From: Chrysochromulina parva
Taxonomy: Eukaryota > Haptophyta > Prymnesiales > Chrysochromulinaceae
Length of the DNA stretch: 31,547 bases
NCBI GenBank assembly: GCA_002887195.1
Contig: PJAB01000265.1
Location: forward strand, 1-31,547
Direction: 5' to 3'
Below are positions 1 to 9,079 of the stretch, piece after piece. The translations under genes and the position numbers were made by a program. Numbering within the stretch: the stretch's first letter is position 1; every line of letters begins with the position of its first letter. The notes under the pieces are model-generated. The model searched no databases. It was not told the origin of the DNA and saw only the letters and a list, made by a program, of their open reading frames with translations.

Positions 1-230
1 ACAACTCAAGCAGCTTTTTGGGCAGCCGGCACTCGCATAGGGCAAGCGAGCGTCGGCGTGTTCCCTTTGCCCATCCCTGCACCTTCCTGGGCAGCATCGT
101 CGCCTGCACGCGAGCTGCATTCCAACCTCCGCCGCCTCCAGAGCGGCCTGAGCACGTGCCAGGCGGTGGCGCGACAGTCCTTCTGTCAGCTGCCCAGCGC
201 GCCACCTTCACCCTCGCCGCCGCCGCCCCC
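1..230 (+). repeat. Copy 1 of about 1-kb tandem duplication, with 20-bp insertion
   Basis: Bases 1-23 equal 1041-1063, and 44-230 match 1064-1250 at an offset of exactly 1,020 bp with only a few substitutions. Copy 1 has 20 extra bases (24-43) bounded by GGGC on both sides. The repeat presumably continues to the left of the window. Confidence 0.9.
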
Positions 231-2397
231 CCCGTCGCCGCCGCCCCCGTCGCCGTCGCCGCCACCGCCATCGCCCTCACCGCTGCCGCCGCCATCGCCG
301 CTGCCACCGCCGCCCAGCCCGTCGCCGCCGCCGCCCTCACCGCAACTTCCGCCTCCGCCCTCCCCCTCGCCACCCGAGCCCTCACCTCCTCCTTGTCCTC
401 CTCCTCCTCCTCGACCTCCGTCTCCACCGGCGCGCCCACCGTCGCGCCCTCCCTTACCACCACCGCCCAGCCCGTCGCCGCCGCCGCCCTCACCGCCGCC
501 GCCCTCGCCCTCGCCACCGCCGCCCTCATCGCCGACGCCATCGCCTGAGCCGTGCCCGCCGCCGCCGCCGTCGCCCTCCCCTCCGCCGCCCCCGCGTACC
601 CCAGTGCCTTTTGGTGTCCCGCCCTTACGACCATCGCCATCGCCGCCTCCGCCCTCACCCTCCCCACCGCCGCCGTCGCCCTCGCCACCACCACGACCGC
701 CCTCGCCGCCGCCGCCGCCCTCGCTGCCGCCGCCGCCGCCGCCGCCGCCCATGGCATTCGGCCCTGGCACCTTCTACAACTCCATCACCAACCAGTGCGA
801 GACGGCCATGGCATTCGGCCCTGGCACCTTCTACAACTCCGGCGCCAATCAGTGTGAGATTGCTGAGATTGCGTGCGGCCCAAGCAGCGGCCGGCGCATG
901 GCCACCGAGGTGCCACTCGAGATCGCCGATGACGCCGATTTCGCCCGGCTCCTTGCCGACCAAGTGCTCGACGTGGTGAGCAGCTACCTCGAGAAGCATG
1001 CAGAGGTCACCGCGAGCCTCAAGGATGAAAAGCTCCGCTCACAACTCAAGCAGCTTTTTGGGCAAGCGAGCGTCGGCGTGTTCCCTTTGCCCATCCCTGC
1101 ACCTTCCTGGGCAGCATCGCCGCCTGCACGCGAGCTGCATTCCAACCTCCGCCGCCTCCAGAGCGGCCTGAGCACGTGCCAGGCGGTGGCGCGACAGTCC
1201 TTCTGTCAGCCGCCCAGTGCGCCACCTTCACCCTCGCCGCCGCCGCCGTCCCCGTCGCCGCCACCCCCGTCGCCGTCGCCGCCACCGCCATCGCCGCCAT
1301 CGCCCTCACCGCCGCCACCGCCCTCACCGCCGCCGCTCTCACCGCCTCCGCCATCGCCCTTTCCACCGCCCTCCCCATCGCCCTCACCGCCGCCACTGCC
1401 CTCACCGCCTCCGCCCTCACCGCCTCCGCCATCGCCCTCTCCACCGCCGCCGTCGCCGCGGCCGCCCTCGCCACCGCCGCCGCCGCCCTCGCCGCCGCCG
1501 CCGCCTCCCTCGCCGCAGCCGTCCTCACCGCCGCCGCCCTCGCCCCCGCCCTCGCCCCCGCCCTCGCCGCCGCCCTCGCCGCCCGCGATGAGCGTCGTCG
1601 ACTTCGCCCTCCGGCTCGCCGGCGACGTCTCCTCCTTCACCCCGAGCGTGCGGACCGAGATGAAGGGTGCAATCGCGGCCCAGGCGGGCGTCGACCCATC
1701 GGCGGTGATGGTTACGGTCACGTCGGGCAGCGTCATCGTCGGCGTGCGCATCCTCACGCCCACGGCGATGGCGACCTTGGTGCAGTCGGCGATGGCCAGC
1801 GCGACAAGCAGCCCGAGCAGCGCGACCGCTATGCTCGCGAGCGTCACCGGCGTCTCGATCGCCGTGCTCGCGGTCGTGACGCCGCCCATCATCGCGAATG
1901 TCGCACCTCCGCCACCGCCGACGACTTCCTCGCCCTCGCCCGCGCCGCCCCCACAACGGCCGCCGGGCGCGCTGAACGGCGGTGGCGCCATCAGCATCCT
2001 CGCCATCGCCGTCCCTGCAGCGATTGTTGTGCTGCTGTGCTGCCTGGCGATGGTCTGCTGGTGGACGAGGCGCAGACAAGTCAAGCTGCGGCGCGCAGAC
2101 GTCAACAACTGGCTCCGCAACATGTCCATGAGCACGGTCGTGTTCCAGCCCGAAGCTCGGAAAGCAAGAGAGATACAAACAGCGGCGATGGTGACTGTAA
2201 CGGCGGACCCGGAGCCAGAACCCGCGTTCGCAACGACGGCCCCGAAGCCTAACTCTGGGTCCGAGCTCGAGCTCACGACCTTCAACTCTGGCGCGAAGGA
2301 CCCGGCGTCCTCGAAGCACACTCAGGCACCGCCGGCGCAGGGTGTGAATCTGGGGAAATTGAACAGCTATGTGCACGATCCTGACCATTACTTGTGA
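1..2397 (+). CDS. Pro-rich (SPPPP) single-pass membrane protein, 5' partial
   Basis: The reading frame is open from the first base of the window to a TGA at 2395-2397, so the 5' end is missing; the first in-frame ATG is only at 751. The order is: a Cys-containing segment; a long Ser-Pro/poly-Pro tract (about 205-750); two tandem MAFGPGTFYNS units with NQCE motifs (751-864); a charged helical segment (900-1062); a second copy of the Cys segment and Pro tract (1064-1585); a globular stretch of about 105 residues (1588-1905), predicted extracellular and not recognised; a short Pro linker; a hydrophobic transmembrane helix (about 1987-2062) followed by RRRQ; and a cytoplasmic tail of about 105 residues. 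This is the layout of a cell-surface or wall-associated protein with hydroxyproline-glycoprotein-like spacers, as in many algae. The function is unknown. Reverse-strand Gly-rich frames here are only the mirror of the Pro codons. Confidence 0.7.
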   Translation, partial: TTQAAFWAAGTRIGQASVGVFPLPIPAPSWAASSPARELHSNLRRLQSGLSTCQAVARQSFCQLPSAPPSPSPPPPPPSPPPPSPSPPPPSPSPLPPPSPLPPPPSPSPPPPSPQLPPPPSPSPPEPSPPPCPPPPPRPPSPPARPPSRPPLPPPPSPSPPPPSPPPPSPSPPPPSSPTPSPEPCPPPPPSPSPPPPPRTPVPFGVPPLRPSPSPPPPSPSPPPPSPSPPPRPPSPPPPPSLPPPPPPPPMAFGPGTFYNSITNQCETAMAFGPGTFYNSGANQCEIAEIACGPSSGRRMATEVPLEIADDADFARLLADQVLDVVSSYLEKHAEVTASLKDEKLRSQLKQLFGQASVGVFPLPIPAPSWAASPPARELHSNLRRLQSGLSTCQAVARQSFCQPPSAPPSPSPPPPSPSPPPPSPSPPPPSPPSPSPPPPPSPPPLSPPPPSPFPPPSPSPSPPPLPSPPPPSPPPPSPSPPPPSPRPPSPPPPPPSPPPPPPSPQPSSPPPPSPPPSPPPSPPPSPPAMSVVDFALRLAGDVSSFTPSVRTEMKGAIAAQAGVDPSAVMVTVTSGSVIVGVRILTPTAMATLVQSAMASATSSPSSATAMLASVTGVSIAVLAVVTPPIIANVAPPPPPTTSSPSPAPPPQRPPGALNGGGAISILAIAVPAAIVVLLCCLAMVCWWTRRRQVKLRRADVNNWLRNMSMSTVVFQPEARKAREIQTAAMVTVTADPEPEPAFATTAPKPNSGSELELTTFNSGAKDPASSKHTQAPPAQGVNLGKLNSYVHDPDHYL
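751..864 (+). repeat. Two tandem 57-bp coding repeats (MAFGPGTFYNS...NQCE)
   Basis: Units 751-807 and 808-864 share their first 33 bases exactly and then diverge. Each encodes 19 residues with one Cys. The GPGTFYN...NQCE pattern looks like the small Cys modules scattered in algal surface proteins; its role is unknown. Confidence 0.9.
1041..1250 (+). repeat. Copy 2 of about 1-kb tandem duplication
   Basis: This is the partner of the repeat at the left edge. It lacks the 20-bp insertion, so the helical segment before it (reading ...SQLKQLFGQ) runs in frame into the Cys/Pro-rich segment. The 1,020-bp period is a multiple of three, so duplication preserves the protein frame. Confidence 0.9.
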
Positions 2398-2894
2398 CAT
2401 GCCGGAGCGGGCGAAGGGGGATACTTTGGTTGGGTCTGCTGCGTACTATGATCTGAATTAGTGGCAAGAAGGGATGGCAAAGGGATGACGTAGTGAGCGT
2501 GAACATGGAAATTTGACAGCCGTATGCGTCACGTCCTGACTATTAGTTGTGACATGCTGGGCGGGCAAGGGGGATACTTGGGTCTGCTGGTAATCGGCTG
2601 CGTACGCGTCTGAGCGAGCCGAAGTGGCAAGAAGCCCCCAACTGTTCAGGGATAACCGAGCGTGGATTCTGGTCGCGACATGTGTGGCAATGCGTGAGCT
2701 CAGAGCGTGATGAGCGTCAAGGTCAGGGGGTTTCTCCCAGGATGGGAATCGTTTATCGTGGGGTACGTCGGGCCGCTGTCCGGGCATGGAATTCACGTGA
2801 GAAATAAGAAGCAGTGTCGGTATCGTCAGAGCCTTCTGTTCTCGTGTGATGTTGCTGTGAATATGTCCGTGTGAAATGACGAACCTTCGTTCCG
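2398..2894. other. Intergenic region with degenerate copy of preceding gene's 3' end
   Basis: No credible gene was found. Bases around 2350-2475 (last codons and 3' flank of the Pro-rich gene) recur in degenerate form at about 2503-2633, about 155 bp downstream. Shared blocks include the GAACAGC/GACAGCC, CTGAC-ATTA, TTGTGACATGC, GGGGGATACTT, GGGTCTGCT and GTGGCAAGAAG stretches, in the same order. The rest, up to the ART start at 2895, shows no structure I can support and probably holds the terminator and promoter. Confidence 0.6.
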
Positions 2895-5800
2895 ATGTCC
2901 TGGGCGGCGACGTCGGCAATGGCGGCGGTGTCGGCGGCGGCGGCCTTCTTCACCCTGCTACGATCGCGCACCGCATCAAGGCTTCAAGCGGAGAATGACC
3001 GACTCAAGGCCGAGATCGCGGAGCATCACTCCGAGAATGCTCGACTCCAGGCCGAGATCGCGCAGCATCGCTCCGCGCAAGCGGCCTGCACGAACGTGGA
3101 CCTGTGGCATCCCTTCGAAAAGCTTCTCGCCGTCACTCCCGATCATACCCTCAAGGGAATCGAGCACAACAACAAGCTGGTGATGCCTTCCGAGGAGCTT
3201 GATTTTGGCGAGACCAGCGCGTTCATGAGCATGCTCGAGGGCGGGCTGCGTCGCTCAATGGCCGAGGAGGCGAAGTTCAACGAGAACGGCAAGTGGTGGG
3301 AGGAGTATCGCTACGTGGCTGAGCGCGAGGCCGAGCTCGACGTCGCCGACCTTCCAACGACGGCCAAGTTTCTCGGCCAATGTTCGAGCTCGGGCGAGCG
3401 CATCGTACGCGACCAGGGGCACACAGGGCTCACCCTTGCCGACTTTTGCCGCCACGAGATGGCCATCTGCGCCGGACTCACGCCCGCAGAGGTGTGCGCC
3501 ATCCGTCTGTACACGGGCCCCATGTACGAGCCTCTGGTCAAGGCGCTTCGTGCCGCCCAGATCGACGATTGGGCGACGACGATCGCGTGCTGCTACTCGG
3601 GCGTGCTGAAGCTCTCCTTCCTCTCCTCGCAGCCCGCGCGCGCGTACCGCGGCGTCCGGGAGGAGAAGGCCAAGCTGCCCGCCGAATTCCTTGAATGTTC
3701 GGAGGGCAAGTTTGCCGGGGTCGTGGAGCGCGCGTTCATGTCCACGACCAAGAGCCCCGCCGTCGCGCTCGACTACTTGGGCGGCGCCTCAACGATCGGT
3801 TCGATCCTGGTCATCGACTTTGACATGACCACGCGCGGCGCCTCGATCCAGTGGCTCTCGCAGTACCCTCACGAGGAGGAGCTGCTCTTCCCGCCATGTA
3901 CCGGGCTCAGCTGCCTCGGATGGTCGCAGCACGGCCCGATGCGCTGCGTGCACGTGAAGGCGCGGGTCTCGACAGCACGCCTCGATGTGAGCGAGCTGAC
4001 CCAACCGATCGATGTGCCCGGCTCCGCCGACGCCGCACGGTGGGTGGCGAGTCGTCTCGGGTACTCGACCACAGAAGCGCTGGCGGCCGCAGAGCACTTG
4101 GACTTGAGCGGCACGTCGCTCGCCGCTGCCGAGCACGCGGGGCGCGCGGCCTTGGTGCTGGGACGTGCTTCGGCGGTTGCGCTGCCGAGGGTGCGCAGCG
4201 TCAGTTTGCAGCACTGCCAGCTGCATCTTCAGGCTGTCGGCGCGTTCTGCGAGGTCCTCAAAGTGAACGCCGCGTTAACATCGGTGTGGACTCGCGCCCA
4301 TGCACCCTCCGGACTCCATACGGACTCCACTGCTCCCTTCTGACCCGTCGAGGACGCCCTGACTCCACTGCTCCCTTCTGACCCGTCGAGGACGCCCTGA
4401 CTCCGCTGCTCCCTTCTGACCTGTCGAGGACGCCCTGACTCCGCTGCTCCCTTCTGACCTGTCGAGGACGCCCTGGCGCTGCTGCGCTGCTCAGGTGAAT
4501 CTCTCCGGCAACAGGCTATGCGGTGTCTGGCTTGAGAATGGCAAGCAGATGGGCACCTACAGTGTGGAGGGCATCCGAGCCCTCGCTGACGCACTCGAGG
4601 TGAATGGGTCCCTCACGGAGGTCGACGTCGGCGGCAACTCACTCAAGGACGCGGGCATCGAGGTGCTCACGACGGCGTTGACGATGAGCGCCACTTGCAA
4701 GCTGCAAAGCCTCAAGATCGACGAAAATCAGATCACGTCTACGGGGGCGAAGGCGGTGGCTGCTTACGTGGCCATCAGCGCTTTGCTCACCAAGCTGTCG
4801 CTCGCGTCGAACAAGTTGGGAGAGGAGGGCGCCAAAGCGATCTGTGAGGCTTTGAAAGGGCACAAGACGCTCAGAGAGCTCGACGTGAGTGGCCATCCTG
4901 AGCTCGGCTCCAATATCGGTGGGCCAGCCGGCGTCAAGCACGTTGCCGACATGCTCGTGGCCGATGGGTCGCTCAGGTTCGTCAATGTGCTCTCCAATCA
5001 GCTGGATGCGGAGAGTGCCACGAGGCTCCTCCAAGCCAAGGCACAGACGCCCGGCCTGCGCTCGCTATGTGGATTGACGCGCGTTGAGACGGAGATCGAC
5101 TTCTCGAGTCGCGGTTTTCGTCGCGCCGATGCCATGCTGCTATCGGTTGAGCTCCCCACGATGAGCTCGCTCACGTCGCTCTCGCTAGCCGGGAACGACT
5201 TGGGCGGTGGCATCGAGGACCTCTCCACCGGTCTCAGGGAGAGCAGCAGCCTTACGATGCTGGACCTGCGTGGCAAGGGCTACGGCGGTGGCCGCATCGG
5301 CCCGAGCGGGGCGACGGCATTGGCCTCGGCGATGGCTGCCATGGCCTCGCTCAGCGTCTCCGATCTGCGGTTCAACAATCTGGACACGGAGTCGGCCACG
5401 ATGCTTGCCGCTATGGCGAAAAAGAAGCAGGTCTCCCTCTGCGGCATCAAAACTGGGCAGACCGAGGCCAAGCTGCAGGGCTCGTACCCGTATCACATGA
5501 CCGTGCCCGACGCGATCCTGCTGACCGCCGACCTGGCCGTGAGGAGCGATCTCACAAGCATCGACCTCTCGCGTAACGACCTCGACGCGGAGGCTGCGGA
5601 GGCGATCAGCCCAGCCGTTGCGGTGAGCGCCTCGCTCACGGCGCTCGACCTCGAGCGCAATTCCATCGGCCCCGAGGGCGCAAGGGCCCTCGGCGAGGCG
5701 CTCAAGGTGAATTGCTCGCTGACGAAGCTCTCGCTCGCACAAAACAATTTGAAGGAGGACGGTACCAGATCGATCTGTGAGGCGTTGAAAGGCAACACAA

Positions 5801-6069
5801 CACTCAAGGAGCTGGATCTGAGAGGCGGTACCTTTACGACTGGCAGCAACATTGGTGGGCCAGTGGGCGCGGCGCACGTGGCAGACATGCTCTGCGCCAA
5901 CGGTCACTTGGCACGAGTGGACGTTTCATGCAATTGCCTGGATAGGGGAGGGATAGAGGTGAGACTCCTCAGGTATGCTGTGAAAGGGCGCGAGGGGTTC
6001 GTGCTCATCGATGATGAGAAGGACTCTGATAGCAGCTCTGCAGGCTCGTCTAGAAAATCCTTATCGTAA
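2895..6069 (+). CDS. Mono-ADP-ribosyltransferase fused to leucine-rich repeats
   Basis: Join 2895..4283 and 4495..6069 (987 aa). The phase-0 intron has a GTGTGG donor and a CTGCTCAG acceptor; splicing restores an LRR unit (VNAALTS + VNLSGNRL). Residues 3-22 are hydrophobic, a signal anchor or TM, followed by a coiled coil (about 28-60). Residues about 100-360 carry the R-S-ExE signature of arginine-type mono-ARTs: R252 in AYRGV, S283 in FMSTTKS, and E327/E329 in EEELLFPP. By family knowledge it would transfer ADP-ribose from NAD+ to a protein side chain. Residues about 395-960 are ribonuclease-inhibitor/NLR-type LRRs (EGARALGEAL, L-x-x-L-D-L-x-x-N), including two copies of a block with SICEALKG/AICEALKG and GSNIGGP. 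The C-terminus is acidic and Ser-rich. The LRRs could select the target or sense a ligand; that is inference. ATG 2895 is the first in frame after a stop. Confidence 0.85.
4284..4494 (+). repeat. Intron of ART-LRR gene carrying four 38-bp tandem repeats
   Basis: Four near-identical 38-bp units occupy about 4324-4475 (starts 4324, 4362, 4400, 4438). Units 1-2 have CCACTG and GACCCGTC, while units 3-4 have CCGCTG and GACCTGTC, so the array grew by duplication of pairs or of single units. Each unit contains CTTCTGAC, close to a branch-point consensus. The intron ends in GCGCTGCTCAG. Reading through the intron would hit a stop soon after 4283 (TGA in each unit), so splicing is needed for the full protein. 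Confidence 0.85.
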
Positions 6070-6522
6070 GATAGAGTTAAGTTAGAGTTAGTGAGCGGGT
6101 TGCAGGTGCGTCCGGCAGCGGCCTCCCTAGTAACTAGAATTTCTAGTAGGGATCCTACCTTCCTAGATCCTACGCACCGAGGACGTGACTGTTCCGACTT
6201 GCGATTACGAACCGGTACCGCAGAGAGCTGTCGCGTGTAGGTGTACGGGCTGGTGTGCGGTCGCACGGGTCGGTCTCGGCACAGTGAAAGAGAGCCCTCC
6301 CGTTATCGACTGTACGTGTACAGCCGTCGCGTACACGCGAGCACCGATGAGGGCTCTGGGCTGCGGCTGTATGCGGCTGGCCCGTGCGGTGCTGACTGCT
6401 GACGGGAGTCGGGACCCTTTCGCTTTCCGACTTGTAAACCCCGCATAGTGTCCCCAGAGATTACTGTACATGTACGGGCTCCATTGCATCATGAATGAGC
6501 GCCCCGGCGCATGATCATCGCA
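6070..6522. other. Intergenic region between convergent genes
   Basis: The 3' flanks of the ART-LRR gene (plus) and the GIY-YIG gene (minus) face each other here. There is a short AT-rich palindrome at 6133-6147 (ACTAGAA, one base, TTCTAGT) and a perfect 10-bp palindrome GTACATGTAC at 6466-6475. No coding pattern was found. Confidence 0.5.
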
Positions 6523-8879
6523 TTACGAGTACACCCTAGGCCGGATCTTGGGTGGTCGCGAGGCGTACAGCCGGTCGAGGCGGAGCTTGCGCTCAACCTT
6601 ACCCAGCTGCACCTCGAGCTCCGAGTTCTTCGTGGGTTGTTTCTCAGCTGGCTTGTTAGCTTGAATCTCAGGCTGCTTGTTGATCGTCTTCTCGGCCTGC
6701 TTGTCGGCAGCTACCTCCTTCACTTCCTTTTGCGGCTCGGCTCCCATGACGTCCTCGGCGATGGCCAGCGAGACGAGCCCCTCGGCGATCACCTTCTCGA
6801 CCGGCGAGATGATTGGGACTGTGTCGCGCCGGGTGGCCGCGGCGGCGGCATACGCGGCGGCGGCGGCGGCATTTGAGGCGGCGGCGGCAGCGTCGGTGAC
6901 GGCGAAGTGGCGGCGACGGAGCTGCACGGCGAGCTCGTCGTGGCCACGCGACTCGGCAATCTGCTCACCGCTCTTCCCATCATCGTCTCGTTCGGTGACC
7001 GAAGCGCCTCGCTCAAGGAGGTAGAGCACTGCCTCGGAGTGACCCGCGGCTGCAGCAGCATGGAGCGGCGTCGAGCTATTCCCATTCTTGGCGTCGATGA
7101 TCGCGCCATTGTCGAGCAGCCACTTGACCGCCTTCGTGTGCCCCTTTGCGGCGGCCCAGTGCAGTGCCGACTGGCCGAGCCCCGTGCCTCGGAAATGGAT
7201 GATCGTTTCATTGACCAAGAACATCGCTGCCAAGTCCTCCACGCGCCCGCCCATGGCCGCATCGAGGAATTCTTTGCCCCTCGTCGGGTTCGCCGTGCAG
7301 AACTGCACGCCCGCCCCGGTCGCGACGCTACCAAAAGCGACCCCGGGCGACTCGGCCGGGTTAGCTGTGCCCTTGTTGCTGCCCATCATGGAGATGGTCT
7401 TCTTTGTAACTTTGTTTTCCTCCACGTAGGTGTCGTCACCGTCGGGACGTTCATTGTAGCCCTTGGGATAGATCGTCTGCAGGCTCTCTATGTAGAGCCG
7501 CTCGTTGGCCTCGAGCGAGCCGCTCAGGCAGCACACCAGGACCTCCGTCTTGAATGCGTGGAGGCCGCCATTCTTCTTGATGGCCTCGCGGATGAGTTTG
7601 CAGCCATCGATGGGGCCGCTGCCCGTGCGCTGCGTGAGCGTGCGCATCGTCTTGCCCACATACTTCTTGCCCTGCGGGCACGTGAGAGCGTACACGAAGC
7701 CCGTGCCCACAGAGCCGACCGCCGCCGGCTTCTCTTTCTCACCCTTCTTCTTGTCGTCCTTGGTTGCGATCGTCGAGCCCGCGAACCTGAGTGGAGGCGG
7801 GCGCCGTGGTGAGCACTTGCATGCGGCGGTTACATGCTGGAGCCCGCGAACCTGAGTGGCCGATGAGGGAGGCAATCAGTGGCTGATGAGGGAGGCAATC
7901 AGTGGCTGATTAGGGAGGCGAACCTGAGTGGCTTGGATTCCTTGGTCTTCTCCTCTCGCCGCCGCTTGAGCTCCGCGAGGTACTCCTTGCGCTCCTTGTC
8001 GCTCATCTTTGTCGGCGTGCGCGTCGGGCTCACCTGCTGCGCCTGAGGCCGCGGCAGGCCGGCCGGCCGGCGCGGCGAGTTCTGCTCCACCTCGAGCCAC
8101 ATGTCGTGCATTTGCGTGTTGCTCAATCTCGAGACACTGACTAGAGATCGACGAGAGGAGGCGCCGCCAAAGGCAAAGCGCCCCGTCGTCCGCACGCCAC
8201 GCGTGGTCAGGAGCAGATTCGGGCCCGCCGGCGAGACGCCGTGCGTGATGCTCCTTCTCAAGTCCGTAGTGAACGACGTCGGCTGTGGCTGTCGCGATGC
8301 CAGCTGCTGCCAATCGGTGCCGCCGTGCAACTGGCTCCTCTCGTCATCGCCACGGGCGCTCTCCGGCTCGTGGGCCAGGTCTTCAAAGGCGCTTTCAGTG
8401 CTCGCGCGGTCAGTCGTCGTGAAGTCGATCGTGAAGCCTTCCACGCTTCCAGTGCGGTCAGTTGTGATGCCGTAACTGCGTTCTGTTCCAGGCCGACTCA
8501 CGCCGAGGCTACCCCAGCCGCCGCGATCTATGGCGACCGCGCCTTCGTCGCTGCCGTGCAATGAGTGACCGTCTCCGGTGACAGTGGCCCGTGTGGTAAT
8601 GGACGCGTTCAAGAGCTCGCCCACGACCTCCGGCAGCGGTGAAGGCGACAGCATGTGCGATGAGGAGGCCGCGGCTCCTGTGTGATCATAAGGTTTGGGA
8701 GCGACCTCGTCGTCTGGCAGAGTCAGCGGCTCCTCGACCAGACGAGGCGTCTGGTCAATCTCCAACATCGCGTCTCGTCGCTCCTTGACCTCGCGACCGT
8801 CTGCAACAAATCGGTGCTTTGGCCCACACCAAAAAAACCATGTCGCCTCCAATCTGTGCATTTCTGCATGCAAGGGCAT
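6523..8879 (-). CDS. GIY-YIG nuclease domain fused to ankyrin repeats
   Basis: Complement join 6523..7786 and 7924..8879 (739 aa). ATG is at 8879. Residues 1-300 are disordered with no known domain, ending in a charged helix (about 300-318, ERKEYLAELKRRREEK). Residues about 348-431 form a GIY-YIG domain: GFVY (348-351), KYVG (360-363), R372, catalytic-type E414 in NERLYIESLQT, and N430 in GYNE, so the whole catalytic set is present. Residues about 488-610 are ankyrin repeats (SALHWAAAKGHTKAVKWLLDNG, then STPLHAAAAAGHSEAVLYLLERG). An Ala-rich stretch and a Lys/Glu-rich tail (ends KIRPRVYS) follow. The family cuts DNA as in UvrC, SLX1 or homing enzymes; ankyrins bind proteins. The actual substrate is unknown. 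The 3' ORF alone has no ATG at its 5' end, which supports the spliced model. Confidence 0.8.
7787..7923 (-). repeat. Intron bounded by direct repeats carrying both splice sites
   Basis: On the minus strand the string CCACTCAGGTTCGC occurs three times, with its AG|GT at 7924/7923, 7852/7851 and 7787/7786. Splicing from the first to the third (137 bp, GT...AG) keeps frame and reads SKPLRF-AGST. Using the middle copy as acceptor gives an early TAA. Between the first and second copies are 23-bp tandem repeats with the core GATGAGGGAGGCAATCAGT (plus strand, about 7857-7918). Confidence 0.75.
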
Positions 8880-9079
8880 GACACGACCAATGCGACGGAA
8901 CTTGTAGATTTTGAGAAACCAGAGAAAGTGTCAAACTCAAAACGGAAAAATTCGTCAGCGGCAATTTCAAATTATGATGGCAATCAAGAGGGCGTTCGGA
9001 AACCCACAATCAACGCCTCTGGGCTGCAGCCTCTGGCGACAATAACAGGGTGTTAGCCCCCGCGCTCGACCCGCCGCTC
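8880..9079. promoter_or_regulatory. Putative bidirectional promoter (GIY-YIG / phosphodiesterase)
   Basis: A 200-bp gap separates two divergent starts (8879 minus, 9080 plus). Its centre (about 8895-8990) is clearly more AT-rich than the flanking coding DNA. No TATA box or other core element was identified with confidence. A start codon further upstream for the phosphodiesterase cannot be excluded. Confidence 0.4.

Noticed and set aside
186..2321. Long reverse-strand Gly-rich or Ala/Arg-rich open frames
   Set aside because: They are mirrors of the CCN-rich Pro codons on the plus strand and carry no independent domain.
1525..2400. 291-codon Arg/Gly-rich minus-strand frame
   Set aside because: Composition is that of an out-of-frame reading of the surface-protein gene, and no motif was found.
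4284..4494. 38-bp repeats considered as a CRISPR-like array
   Set aside because: The units are directly abutting with no spacers, and they lie within a eukaryotic intron.
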